Of a stretch of 64,000 nucleotides of DNA, positions 16,507 to 26,189 are shown in pieces (position 1 is the first letter of the stretch; every line of letters begins with the position of its first letter). The stretch comes from Candidatus Dependentiae bacterium (lineage in GTDB: Bacteria > Babelota > Babeliae > Babelales > RVW-14), in the NCBI GenBank assembly GCA_018266175.1, contig JAFEAY010000003.1:124001-188000 (forward strand), read 5' to 3'. Both the position numbers and the translations under genes were made by a program. Below the pieces are notes generated by a model. That model was not told where the DNA came from and did not search any database. It worked only from the letters and a program-made list of their open reading frames with translations.

Positions 16507-19437
16507 TTATTTTAAAACCAATTCGCAACGCTTACACAGTTGCTTGTCATGGGTACTGATGCACCAATGCCAACAACGTGGGCATTTAACCCCATCGGCA
16601 TGCTCAACCTTGAGCGACAACCAGTTAAGATCGGTTGACTGACAGTCGCCAAGTGACGAAACAAACTCAACATGTGAAACAATGAGCCAGTCTTTGAAGA
16701 ATTTATTCACATCTTCAAGCGATTTATGTTCTTGTACAAATTCATTGAACAGGTCGCGTATGCCCTCAATCTTGGTGACGTGTATAGTCACTTTTGCCTC
16801 GAGTGAATGCTTGACGACACCCTGCTCACGCAATGGTTCAATTGCCTTGAGCACTGCAGCGCGCAATTCATGCAGCATGATCCAGAAGCCTTGCATTTTC
16901 ACGGTCGACTCAACACGCGACTGACCAAGTGGTACACGTAGATGATCAACCGGACGCAACTCTTCCCAAATATCTCGACAAGGGGCAAAGTCGGTCAAAT
17001 GAACAGAATCTTGATCAAGCCCAACATGATCGGCAATTTCTTCTGCAGTAAATGACATAATCGGCGCGAGCAAACGAACAAGCACCTGGAGCATATGATA
17101 CATAACCGTTTGGGCCGAACGCCGAGGATGACCATCAGCTTTTTCACAGTACAAACGATCCTTGATAACGTCCAAGTAAACAGCACTCAAATCGTTGGCA
17201 CAATAATTATTCACCAGCTGCACAATGCTTGAGAAATGATACTGCGCGTAAGCATCTTGAACTTTTGCATTGAGCTCATGAAGCTGCGCCAAAGCAAATT
17301 GATCCAAACTCAAAAGACTTTCTAACGCAACCAGATCTTTTGATGCATCAAAGTCATACAAATTTGAAATAAGAAATCGGCAGGTGTTACGAATTTTTCG
17401 ATACACTTCCGCCATATTTTTAAGCACTTTTTCAGAAATAACAATGTCGTCTTGATAATCGGCACTGGCAACCCACAAGCGCAAAATATCGCGGCTGTAC
17501 TGCTTGATTACTTCATTGGGCGCAACTACGTTGCCAACCGACTTGGACATTTTGTGCTTTTTTTCATCAACCACAAAACCGTGTGTTAACAACGCTTTGT
17601 ACGGAGCTTTGCCCTCAATCACCATTGCACAGAGCAAAGAGCTTTGAAACCAGCCTCGATGCTGATCGGACCCTTCAAGGTACAAGTCTGCAGGAAACCC
17701 TAACATGTTGGAATCTTGAGCAAGCACGGCATAGCTGCTTGCACCGGAGTCGAACCAAACATCAAGAATATCCTCTTCTTTAACAAAAGAGCTTACATCG
17801 TTGTTGCCACAACTTGCGCATGCAAAGTCTGGCTTGAGTAAACCTTCTTCAAGAAGATCGGTAATGGTCACCCAATCCCAATATTCAACACCTTGATGCG
17901 CAACGCGGTCTGCAACTTTGGCAATAAATTCTGCATCCAAGTATGCCCAATTACAGGTGCCGCATAACAAAGCTGGAATCGGAACGCCCCATTGGCGCTG
18001 ACGCGAAATGCACCACTCGGTTCTGTTGCCAACAAATGATAAAAGACGCTGCTTACCCCACGCAGGAATAAATTCAATATACTCAAGCTCGTGCAACGCT
18101 TTAGAAACAAGATCATTTTTTTGCAGATCACAAAACCACTGATCGGTTGCTCTGAAAATCAACCCATTGTGACAACGCCAGCAATGTGGATATGAGTGAG
18201 TAAGGGAGGTTTTATGAAGCAAGCGCCCTTTTTGTGCCAATGCCTTGAGTACCCAAAATTGCCCATCGGCAACCGGCATTCCCTCAAGCTCTGCAGGCAT
18301 GATGCCAAAGGTATATTTTCCATCATCGGAGACTGGTGAGAAAATTTCTAAATTATTTTTAATACCAAGCAAGTAATCGTCTGGCCCGCAACCCGGCGCA
18401 CAATGCAAAACAGCTGTTCCTTCATTGGCCAAAATTGATTCATCAAGCAGAACCGGAACGGTGACATGGTCAATGAGGGGATGATAGACACGCTTGTCCT
18501 GAAACACAACGGCATCAAATTCTGCAACAACCTGCTTTTCAATAGTAAGCATCTGACAAATTTTATCAGCTAACTGAGCTGCAACAATAAATGCTCTGTT
18601 GGTTGTAGGCTCCTTGAGTACAACATATTCAGTGGTAGGATTGATGACAAGCGCACGGTTGAGCGGCAAAGTCCACGGCGTTGTTGTCCAGACTAAAAAA
18701 TTAACTTCAAGCTCTTTGTGCTTTTCAAATGCAAAAGGGAAGGTCATGCGTGCAAGTTCGTCTGGCACGGGAAAGAGCACATAACTGGATGGATCTTTGC
18801 GATCTTGATATTCAATTTCTGCTGTTGCAAGTACCGTTTTGCACGAAGCACACCATGGCACTGTTTTGCCCTTGCGCTCAATAAAACCTTTTTTTACAAA
18901 GGTTGCAAGTGCTCGCACGGTTGATGCTTCATAGGTTGGATCCATGGTTGCATAGCGTGTTGTCTGATCTGAAAGCACGCCTAGGCTTTCAAATTCCTCT
19001 TTTTGCGCAGCTATCCAGCCAGAAGCATATTCACGGCACGCTTGCTTGACCATCGACTTATGGAGCGCATTTTCTTGGGCTTGTGTTTCAAGCTCTTTCA
19101 TTACCTTGAGCTCGATGGGGAGGCCATGACAGTCCCACCCTACAACAAACGGAACGTACTTGCCGATCATGCGCTGCGACTTGCAAACGATATCTTTCAA
19201 AATTTTGTTGAGCGCATGCCCCATATGAATATGACCGTTCGCATAAGGAGGGCCATCATGCAAAACAAATTTTGTTTTGCCTTTGTTTTTCTCAACAACT
19301 TTTTGAACGATACCACGCTCTTTCCAACGCTTCAAAAGTTCTGGCTCTTTTTCATGCGCATTCGCACGAATTGAGAATTCGGTTGTTGGTAAATTTAAAG
19401 TACTTTGATAGGGGTTCTTTTGTTCTTTTTCATTCAT
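16507..19437 (-). CDS. ileS: Isoleucyl-tRNA synthetase
   Basis: 976 residues, a normal bacterial IleRS length. Class I signature PYANGHIHMGHALNKILKD (HIGH variant HMGH), an editing (CP1) domain with WTTTPWTLP, the EGSDQHRGWFQSS motif, and KMSKS in DEKKHKMSKSVGNVV. The C-terminus carries a zinc-binding Cys cluster (CPRCWHWC and CKRC), as in the bacterial-type enzyme. It attaches isoleucine to tRNA-Ile. ATG at 19437 with AGGA eight bases upstream. The 136 bp before it contain no visible T-box or leader peptide. Confidence 0.97.
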   Translation of the reverse strand: MNEKEQKNPYQSTLNLPTTEFSIRANAHEKEPELLKRWKERGIVQKVVEKNKGKTKFVLHDGPPYANGHIHMGHALNKILKDIVCKSQRMIGKYVPFVVGWDCHGLPIELKVMKELETQAQENALHKSMVKQACREYASGWIAAQKEEFESLGVLSDQTTRYATMDPTYEASTVRALATFVKKGFIERKGKTVPWCASCKTVLATAEIEYQDRKDPSSYVLFPVPDELARMTFPFAFEKHKELEVNFLVWTTTPWTLPLNRALVINPTTEYVVLKEPTTNRAFIVAAQLADKICQMLTIEKQVVAEFDAVVFQDKRVYHPLIDHVTVPVLLDESILANEGTAVLHCAPGCGPDDYLLGIKNNLEIFSPVSDDGKYTFGIMPAELEGMPVADGQFWVLKALAQKGRLLHKTSLTHSYPHCWRCHNGLIFRATDQWFCDLQKNDLVSKALHELEYIEFIPAWGKQRLLSFVGNRTEWCISRQRQWGVPIPALLCGTCNWAYLDAEFIAKVADRVAHQGVEYWDWVTITDLLEEGLLKPDFACASCGNNDVSSFVKEEDILDVWFDSGASSYAVLAQDSNMLGFPADLYLEGSDQHRGWFQSSLLCAMVIEGKAPYKALLTHGFVVDEKKHKMSKSVGNVVAPNEVIKQYSRDILRLWVASADYQDDIVISEKVLKNMAEVYRKIRNTCRFLISNLYDFDASKDLVALESLLSLDQFALAQLHELNAKVQDAYAQYHFSSIVQLVNNYCANDLSAVYLDVIKDRLYCEKADGHPRRSAQTVMYHMLQVLVRLLAPIMSFTAEEIADHVGLDQDSVHLTDFAPCRDIWEELRPVDHLRVPLGQSRVESTVKMQGFWIMLHELRAAVLKAIEPLREQGVVKHSLEAKVTIHVTKIEGIRDLFNEFVQEHKSLEDVNKFFKDWLIVSHVEFVSSLGDCQSTDLNWLSLKVEHADGVKCPRCWHWCISTHDKQLCKRCELVLK

Positions 19438-19573
19438 GGTCTATTCCTGGTTAACAAAAAGGGAAACTTTTGGTCTAGTTTAACGCATTCATTGATTTGC
19501 GCCAGGGTATATGCCCCACAAAAGCGGATACATCTGACAACTCTATAATAATCAAAAATAAGAAATTCCCGAA

Positions 19574-20230
19574 TTAGGACTTAATAATTGCTTCAAGTTG
19601 GTCAACAAGATCATAATGCTTGAAATAGATTCCAAAAAGCCTGACAGACTCCCGACTTGATAATTTCTCTCCACTTTCCTTCAGAAGAGCGATGCATGCT
19701 TTAATTGACTTTACAAGACCACTTATTTCAGATTCAGACACAAAGTTAATGCCTTGAGCCATTTTTTCAAAAATAATGTCGACCTCTTTTTGAGGCAAAC
19801 ACTTCAGAATAGATGCAGGTATCGCTTCTATAATCGCTTTAATTTCTGCACCCGAAAGCGTCTGGAGTAATGATTTGATTTGTGCCGGCTTATCATCTAT
19901 TAGTGTTATTGACTCCTCCACCCCAGACTCAGAATCTAATAAAATCTCACTTGAAGTGGTAAAATAATTACCCCAACTAGTGAGGTCAAAGTATTCAAGC
20001 AATTCTTGCGGAATATCAACAAAAGGGATATCTCCCAGAATGACAGAATAGGCTACAAGAGCTATAATTGGCACAGCGATTGCCGTTTTATAATTAAGCA
20101 AAAAATGTATGGCTTTATTGTAGTTGCTTATCGGTCTATCTTCACGAGAATCAACCGCCTCTGCAGTTGATACACTCAGCGCAAGCAAAACTATACAAAA
20201 AAATGAATAAATATTTTTTTTAATGATCAC
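19574..20230 (-). CDS. Exported or membrane protein of unknown function
   Basis: 218 residues from a GTG at 20230. A signal peptide (about 1-25, ending STAEA) is followed by a second hydrophobic stretch (about 50-68, AIAVPIIALVAYSVILG). The rest is acidic and helical (for example IKALIE- and IKACIALLKES-like segments). No family recognised. Upstream of ileS on the same strand, 136 bp away. Start is weakly supported; no strong ribosome-binding site is visible. Confidence 0.65.
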   Translation of the reverse strand: MIIKKNIYSFFCIVLLALSVSTAEAVDSREDRPISNYNKAIHFLLNYKTAIAVPIIALVAYSVILGDIPFVDIPQELLEYFDLTSWGNYFTTSSEILLDSESGVEESITLIDDKPAQIKSLLQTLSGAEIKAIIEAIPASILKCLPQKEVDIIFEKMAQGINFVSESEISGLVKSIKACIALLKESGEKLSSRESVRLFGIYFKHYDLVDQLEAIIKS

Positions 20231-20379
20231 GATACACCCAAAAGACTAGTACTTTAAAGCTAACCTAAATAGATTACCAGAGCTGGTAATGATTACAAAC
20301 GAGCGCAAAATACCAGTTTATCCAAGTTTAAAGCAATATATATGACAGATACTAACCGGCAAAAGCCGGCTATAGGCGT

Positions 20380-20408
20380 TTGCAGAAAAATGGGTAAATT
20401 ATTATACT
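20380..20408 (+). promoter_or_regulatory. Promoter of the ankyrin gene
   Basis: TTGCAG (20380-20385), 17-base spacer, TATACT (20403-20408). Good sigma70-type match 83 bases before the ATG at 20491. A small GCCGGC hairpin (20354-20370) precedes it. Confidence 0.6.
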
Positions 20409-20490
20409 ATATGTAATAATAAGTCGTAATAATCCCCACAATCATTACTTAAAACCACAAATCGCAATACTTTATTTGAAAGATAAGACT

Positions 20491-21228
20491 ATGAATATCT
20501 CAAAAAAAATTATGTTTTTTTTACTCCTTGCTCTTGTTTCAGGTGATGCGCTCTGGGCCGCACAACCTCAACAAATGTGCTTTAACCATGATGAGGAAAC
20601 GTTTTATCTCACAAATATCGGTACTTTAAGAGATTTACTCGAAACAAAAGAGCTCAATGTTAATGCACGCGACCAAGCGGGAAGAACTTTATTAATTGCT
20701 GCCATAGAAGCCAACAGCTTAGACGTTATTGAACTTTTGGTTGCAAACGGAGTTGATATTGACCTAGGAATTGATTGCGCCGAGCAACCGCCCTTACACT
20801 GCGCCATATGGAATTTTCATAGTGGTATTGTCGAGTTTTTATTAGACCATGGAACACAACATATCAACTATCCAGATGCTGATGGCACGCTACCTCTTTG
20901 CACCGCTGCGCATGGCGGAAGGCTCATCAATGATATCGATGATAAAACTATTACACCGGAAGACCTACAAACCTATCTCCCTGTGTGCCAAGAAATGATT
21001 CGTCTTTTGGTCAGCAGGGGTGCTGATATCAATGGAAAAAATACACCGGGTGAAACAGCGCTCCACGAAGCGGTCACCTGGGGACTTCCAGAGCTTGCCA
21101 AAACGCTTATTGATTTAGGCGCTGATATCAATGCTCAGGATAGCAAAGGAAAAACACCACTTGATTATGCATATGAACGCGATAACCAAGAAATTATCTC
21201 AATTTTAACTCAACCGATTCATGCATGA
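20491..21228 (+). CDS. Exported ankyrin-repeat protein
   Basis: 245 residues. Signal peptide at about 1-24 (ending ALWAA). About five ankyrin repeats follow from residue ~45 to the end, for example AGRTLLIAAIEANSLDVIEL, VSRGADINGKNTPGETALHE and KGKTPLDYAYERDNQEIISI. The repeats bind other proteins; exported ankyrin proteins in host-associated bacteria are often effectors. An in-frame TTG five codons upstream exists, but the ATG gives the cleaner signal peptide. The following gene begins 46 bp downstream and is also exported, so the two may be co-transcribed. Confidence 0.85.
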   Translation: MNISKKIMFFLLLALVSGDALWAAQPQQMCFNHDEETFYLTNIGTLRDLLETKELNVNARDQAGRTLLIAAIEANSLDVIELLVANGVDIDLGIDCAEQPPLHCAIWNFHSGIVEFLLDHGTQHINYPDADGTLPLCTAAHGGRLINDIDDKTITPEDLQTYLPVCQEMIRLLVSRGADINGKNTPGETALHEAVTWGLPELAKTLIDLGADINAQDSKGKTPLDYAYERDNQEIISILTQPIHA

Positions 21229-21274
21229 TAATTCATAAATAGTTCTAAAAATTAGTTCATGGAGGTTATAAAAC

Positions 21275-23311
21275 ATGAGTACTTTTTTTAAAAAAATACT
21301 TTGTCGTATTACACTATTTTTTGCGTTAGCAGTCACTCAAAATGCACAAGCAACCCCAAACTTTGATATTTTACGTGGCTTTGAACAGATTACTCAGATC
21401 CCTGACCATGCAAATCCTTATGCAGGAATGGCATTGCTTCATATGATGCCAACATATCTTAATGCACTTGATGAAGAGCAAACTCCCGCAACAAAAAATT
21501 TACTCCATCACTTATTCAAATGCCCATATCCAGAGCTTGACTCTTCACACATCTTACCGGTGACAGGAGAATTTCAAGTTGCTCACCACCTCAACCCATT
21601 ACTTATTGGGGAGATAATTGCAACTATCGATTTCGCACAAAAAGATATCCCGCAAAGCATATCAGTTGAAGATACTCAACAAAAAATAATGGACCTCAAA
21701 GCTATTCTTCTTCACAAGCTGAATACTCATCTTCCAAATACATCAGAATTTCATAAAAAAAATAGACACTTTGTCGACTTGCTGATCGAATCACTCAAAG
21801 AATGCGGCTCATTAACCCTTGACGCTCGAAACGCTCGGTTAATTAATCATTTCGCATCAGGAGCTCTGCTTGCATTTCTATGCCTTATGGCGTCAGATAA
21901 AGAATCTCTTCAAGAATATTGCATCGCTTATCAAGTGGAAAAAAATAGATTAGAAGGTACTGAATTGGAAATTCAATACCCCATTGAAGAAATAGCAACC
22001 ACTAAAAAAAGAAACGTCCTTATATCTTGGAACGCTGCAAAGACAATAAATTCTCAATCAATTTTTATCGACTCGCTCATCACTTTTCTTAAAAGTACCC
22101 ATAATGAAATGGCTCAAATAATAGAAATTCCAGACATAAAAACACGCGGAACAAGATACCCCGTTTGCATTGAAACACTTCTGTGCAACTTGGTACAATT
22201 TACGCTTAAGAGTTCAACTTTTAAAAACAAGGAATTGAGCATAATAAACTTTTTTAAAGAATCTCAAACGCAAAATCTTGAACAACATATCACAGATTTT
22301 AGCCAACTCATTAATAATTTACCCGGATTTGTATATGGCAAAATTATAACTTCAGATGACAACGTAGTTAGTCGACATACTAAAAAATTCGACCTAGCTT
22401 CAGAAATCGATGGTTTTATACATATTGGTGACAATTTAAGTGAAAGTAAACTCACAAATTTTTTTAAAAATCGAGAAGATTTTAAAATCATTAAAGAACA
22501 AGATGGCATTGTATTCATACATTTAGGGAATAAAATTCTCGGCGTTTATAACCCTGCAAACACCTACGGGCTAGCAATACGTGCAAATCTTAATAACATT
22601 ATTTCAGGGCTAGTTCATCTTCTTGAAATCAATTTTGAAGTAGATAATGCACAGCTCATGTGTAATGCCACCTATGCAAAAGAGATTTTTGACTCACTTG
22701 CACCGCTTATTGACTGGAAACTAAAAACCTTAGCTAATTTTGATAATTGTGAAACTTTAAGTATTTCTGCATCAAACAATACCGGTGGCTTAATCATCAA
22801 TTTATCGGCTGTTCACGGCTTTTGCTCTTGCCCAACAGAAAGAGAACGACTACGGGGTAGAGCCAATGGTTATAGCTTAAGTCTCTTCAAATTACACTGC
22901 TCAACTCAAGAAACACAACATGCTTATAAATCACTCATCCTTCTCACCGCACTTGCTCCGTGGAATCTAGCAAAACTCATTACTATGAAAGCAGCACCAA
23001 AAAACCCTTATGGGGGCCTTCCAGGAGTTGAACCAGTAACTCAAATGATATCAGAAATTCCAGAAGGGCTTGCACGCCATCTCTATCTTGGGCAAGAAAT
23101 CAACGATGAAAGTTGCGCCATAAGTATTATTGATATTTTGCAGAACGATAGAGGTTATCGATTTATTGATGTTATCAATTTTCTGCACAAAAATATTAAA
23201 GCTGCTTTATCTATTAAAACTAAACAGCTTTTAAACAACGCTCTTTGTGAATCAACATGGATTAACGAAAATCAAGAGCTTGGTGAAAAACTCAACGCTC
23301 TTGTCGTATAA
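21275..23311 (+). CDS. Large exported protein of unknown function
   Basis: 678 residues. A signal peptide (about 1-26, ending NAQA) and a mature helical protein without recognised domains. An NPYAGM segment near the N-terminus (about residue 46) and NPYGGLPGVEPVTQ near the C-terminus (about 575) resemble each other, hinting at distant internal repetition. GGAGGT precedes the ATG. A strong terminator follows the gene. No function assigned. Confidence 0.75.
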   Translation: MSTFFKKILCRITLFFALAVTQNAQATPNFDILRGFEQITQIPDHANPYAGMALLHMMPTYLNALDEEQTPATKNLLHHLFKCPYPELDSSHILPVTGEFQVAHHLNPLLIGEIIATIDFAQKDIPQSISVEDTQQKIMDLKAILLHKLNTHLPNTSEFHKKNRHFVDLLIESLKECGSLTLDARNARLINHFASGALLAFLCLMASDKESLQEYCIAYQVEKNRLEGTELEIQYPIEEIATTKKRNVLISWNAAKTINSQSIFIDSLITFLKSTHNEMAQIIEIPDIKTRGTRYPVCIETLLCNLVQFTLKSSTFKNKELSIINFFKESQTQNLEQHITDFSQLINNLPGFVYGKIITSDDNVVSRHTKKFDLASEIDGFIHIGDNLSESKLTNFFKNREDFKIIKEQDGIVFIHLGNKILGVYNPANTYGLAIRANLNNIISGLVHLLEINFEVDNAQLMCNATYAKEIFDSLAPLIDWKLKTLANFDNCETLSISASNNTGGLIINLSAVHGFCSCPTERERLRGRANGYSLSLFKLHCSTQETQHAYKSLILLTALAPWNLAKLITMKAAPKNPYGGLPGVEPVTQMISEIPEGLARHLYLGQEINDESCAISIIDILQNDRGYRFIDVINFLHKNIKAALSIKTKQLLNNALCESTWINENQELGEKLNALVV

Positions 23312-23336
23312 AAATCATCATCAGTTAATCTCACGC

Positions 23337-23377
23337 GGCTCAAGGTTTTTCATAAGAACCTTGAGCCTATTTTTTTT
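23337..23377 (+). terminator. Strong Rho-independent terminator
   Basis: GGCTCAAGGTT (23337-23347) pairs perfectly with AACCTTGAGCC (23357-23367) around a nine-base loop and is followed by a run of T. It ends the transcript of the 21275-23311 gene and overlaps the stop codon of the convergent GT-C gene. Confidence 0.9.
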
Positions 23378-24941
23378 GAAGCAATGAAGCTATTGCCAGC
23401 GATATACTACACAAAACAAGGAAGAGTAGGCACAGCGTTATAACATTTAAAAATACACTGCCTTGAAATAGAGCACTTGGCTTACCGCTTATTACGTTGA
23501 CAGCGTATGAATCAAGAACAAGCTGACTTTTTTGAACAAAAATTTGAAGGGCTTGATCAAAATTAAAAAGCGAGCGCATTAGGAAAACTATACCAAAAAG
23601 CGCTCCTGTGCTGAGCAGGTAACAATCAACGCCTGGGCGATACAGATCGTTCCTCCCTACAGGCCCGCTGCGCACCAACCATGCACATACAGCAATAACA
23701 GTACATACGACGGGAATAATCAAATTACCCAATAGTTGAATCATCGGAACAAACTGTTCTGAGGCAAAAATCGCCGACGGTGTGAACCTCAACCATGATT
23801 TAAGGGCTGCAAAGCTCAGCATATTTTGATAGGGAACAACAGGATTTGCCCATGGGTTTGCATAAAATAAAACGAGAAAATTGGTAACAACGGCGCCATA
23901 AAACCAGGCAAACAAAAACATGCGTGTTATAAGTAACAATGGAACCAGCCACATGAAATATTGAGGGCAGATGCCTGAAAGGCCGAAGAGGAGCGCAAAC
24001 GTAATGAGTATTGCTTGAAACGCCGTTATGCGCGATCTATAATAAAACCAGGCCAGTACCGCAATAGCTCCCAAGAAAAGAAGCCTATGTTTTAACATTG
24101 AGGCAAGCACTGAATCTTTAATCAGCCAGAAAAATGGCAGCCCAAGGACTTGGACCCCACGATTGCCGTAACGCCCAATCGTGTCTGCAAGTTTAAAAAG
24201 ATTAAACCCATACCAAACCAAAAAAGCGGCTACCAAACTACATACTAGCGCAAAGCCAAAACATGCCACAAACTGAAATTTCAGGTATTTTTTTACCGAT
24301 TGCGAAGCCGTTGACCAACGGAAAAACGCTTTGCAAATTTCATCTAATTTCTCTTGTGCTGGCGTAAAAAAAAATGGCAAGAAAATAAGCGAAACCGGCT
24401 TGATAAGCAGCGAAAATCCAAAGACAAAACCAAACCAGAAAAATTTGGTGTATGTATCTTGAAAATAGTCTCGAATATAAAAACTCAAAATTAAAAAAAA
24501 TAAAAACAGCGCATCCCATTGACCATGAATTGAGGTAATAATAATGGGAATTGGGCACAATGCATAAGCTAAACCAGCCCATTGAGCAATTCTAGGTTGA
24601 TGTTTCTTAACGATATCAATAATTAACACTGCTAAAAGCGAGTCAAAAAAAATGGGAACCAATTTCATACAGAATGCAACAGGAAGCCCCGTTTTAATAA
24701 TCAAAAATCCTGGGATCCACAAAAAATAGGTCAGAACAGGAACATAGTTCCACATGGGAAATGCAAGCAAATCGTGATGTAAGGTACAGTGCGTCATCGA
24801 AATGAAGCAAGGAATATCGACGCTGCCAAAAAAAATATACCCCAGAAAGCTCCGCGTACTGAGTGCGATAAAAAATATTATAAGGCGACGTGCCCATGAA
24901 TATTGAAAAAAAGATTGAGGTAATGATTGAGTTGAAAACAT
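23367..24941 (-). CDS. Polytopic GT-C-type glycosyltransferase-like membrane protein
   Basis: 524 residues with about ten hydrophobic helices. Features fit lipid-linked-sugar glycosyltransferases of the GT-C fold: an early loop with acidic residue (GSVDIPCF), the SIHGQWDALFLFFLILSFY segment and SLLIKPVSLIFLPFFF. Related proteins are the dolichol/polyprenol-phosphate mannosyltransferase-like families. The donor and acceptor cannot be inferred. Its ATG (24941) lies three bases after the stop of the first ATP-grasp-like gene, so it is probably the last gene of that long minus-strand operon. Confidence 0.72.
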   Translation of the reverse strand: MFSTQSLPQSFFQYSWARRLIIFFIALSTRSFLGYIFFGSVDIPCFISMTHCTLHHDLLAFPMWNYVPVLTYFLWIPGFLIIKTGLPVAFCMKLVPIFFDSLLAVLIIDIVKKHQPRIAQWAGLAYALCPIPIIITSIHGQWDALFLFFLILSFYIRDYFQDTYTKFFWFGFVFGFSLLIKPVSLIFLPFFFTPAQEKLDEICKAFFRWSTASQSVKKYLKFQFVACFGFALVCSLVAAFLVWYGFNLFKLADTIGRYGNRGVQVLGLPFFWLIKDSVLASMLKHRLLFLGAIAVLAWFYYRSRITAFQAILITFALLFGLSGICPQYFMWLVPLLLITRMFLFAWFYGAVVTNFLVLFYANPWANPVVPYQNMLSFAALKSWLRFTPSAIFASEQFVPMIQLLGNLIIPVVCTVIAVCAWLVRSGPVGRNDLYRPGVDCYLLSTGALFGIVFLMRSLFNFDQALQIFVQKSQLVLDSYAVNVISGKPSALFQGSVFLNVITLCLLFLVLCSISLAIASLLQKK

Positions 24942-24944
24942 AGA

Positions 24945-26096
24945 TCACTCACCATAATATTGTGTAAGCATTTTATGATAAATCTTTTCCATCATTGGAC
25001 AAAAGAGTGTACTCACCGCTTTTAAATCTTGAGCACTTACTTTTGCAGAACTCACCGAAGCTGTTCCATGAATATCAGAACGATGCTTGTCAACAAATGA
25101 CCCTTGTTCAGAAATCGCTTTGGCCGGCAGCTTCCAGTATGCTCCTAAAATATCAACACCTACCTTGCGATTGATGCGATAGGTTACAAAAACAAGTCGC
25201 ATGGTTGCATCGTACTGTTTACCGTCAACGGTAATCGTTTTTGATGGAACATATTCCTCAACAAGAAAGTTTTTTGCTTTGCCCAGAAGCCAAAAACCAT
25301 AGCAATAAGGCGACTGGTTGCTCATTTTTCTGAGTGTTTCTCGATCGTATAAGATAGTTTTCAACGTTACATCAAGCTCATCTTTTGTAACAAAAATCAC
25401 TCCACGCCCGCGACTACCATCGGTTGGCTTTACAACATATAAGTCGCTATTCATCTCATCAATAATAGATTGTGCAAGTGAAGGAGTGTATCGCTTTTTG
25501 CACGGCTTACAGACGGGCCTGTATGCTTTGAGCTCATGATCTTCTTGAAATAAAAGATGCGTATTGTGCTTATTAACAATATGAGTATACGCAACTTGAT
25601 TAACGAAAAGAATTGATGGAAATTTACGCCTCATCGCTTCAATGGCAGGCCGCTGATGATCTCTTCTAATAAATACAATCGCTTGATAATTTTTTAAGTT
25701 TCGCAATCCTTTTGCACGAGCATCTGCTTCAATTATGCCTTGCAGCCGTACAACACTCTGCGCAGACTGCCCACCAATGCGATCAAGCGCATCACTGCCG
25801 GTTGATTTTCCGGCATGACCAACATACCAAACTGGCAAATTAAAACGTGCCAGATAGTTCCAAAATCTCTCCCAAACACTCCCCCGCCCATACAAGGCGT
25901 CGTGTCCATTAAAGAGCGATTGCCCACAATCACCAAATTCAAGAACCTTGAGATTTTTTCCGTCATATTTTAAATCTGCTATACAAAACGAGATATCATC
26001 AGGTACTTTTTTTTCAGCTGCCAGAATAGGCAATATTGAACTCAAAATAATTACGCTCACCAGCGATAGAATTTTAGATTGCATACTGATTTTCAT
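24945..26096 (-). CDS. Exported ATP-grasp-like protein, array member 1 (CxxC type)
   Basis: 383 residues. Signal peptide at about 1-26. The N-terminal motif ISFCIADLKYDGKNLKVLEF is followed by a CxxC (VCKPCKKRY, about 195) and an ATP-grasp-like core: VVKPTDGSRGRGVIFV (glycine-rich nucleotide loop, about 225), LVEEYVPSK (adenine-contact-like Glu pair, about 277), GKQYDATMRLVF, and HRSDIHGTASV. ATP-grasp enzymes ligate a carboxylate to an amine or thiol using ATP. The usual C-terminal metal motif (Asp...Glu-x-Asn) is absent; the N-terminal AD...LEFG may replace it, as if the domain were permuted. Substrate unknown. AAGGATC precedes the ATG. Confidence 0.72.
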   Translation of the reverse strand: MKISMQSKILSLVSVIILSSILPILAAEKKVPDDISFCIADLKYDGKNLKVLEFGDCGQSLFNGHDALYGRGSVWERFWNYLARFNLPVWYVGHAGKSTGSDALDRIGGQSAQSVVRLQGIIEADARAKGLRNLKNYQAIVFIRRDHQRPAIEAMRRKFPSILFVNQVAYTHIVNKHNTHLLFQEDHELKAYRPVCKPCKKRYTPSLAQSIIDEMNSDLYVVKPTDGSRGRGVIFVTKDELDVTLKTILYDRETLRKMSNQSPYCYGFWLLGKAKNFLVEEYVPSKTITVDGKQYDATMRLVFVTYRINRKVGVDILGAYWKLPAKAISEQGSFVDKHRSDIHGTASVSSAKVSAQDLKAVSTLFCPMMEKIYHKMLTQYYGE

Positions 26097-26189
26097 GATC
26101 CTTTTCCTTTTTTAAACGGTTTGAGAAAGCACCATTAAATGCCTTCTCAAACCTATCATAAGATCATGTAATCAGCTAGATCAGAAAAT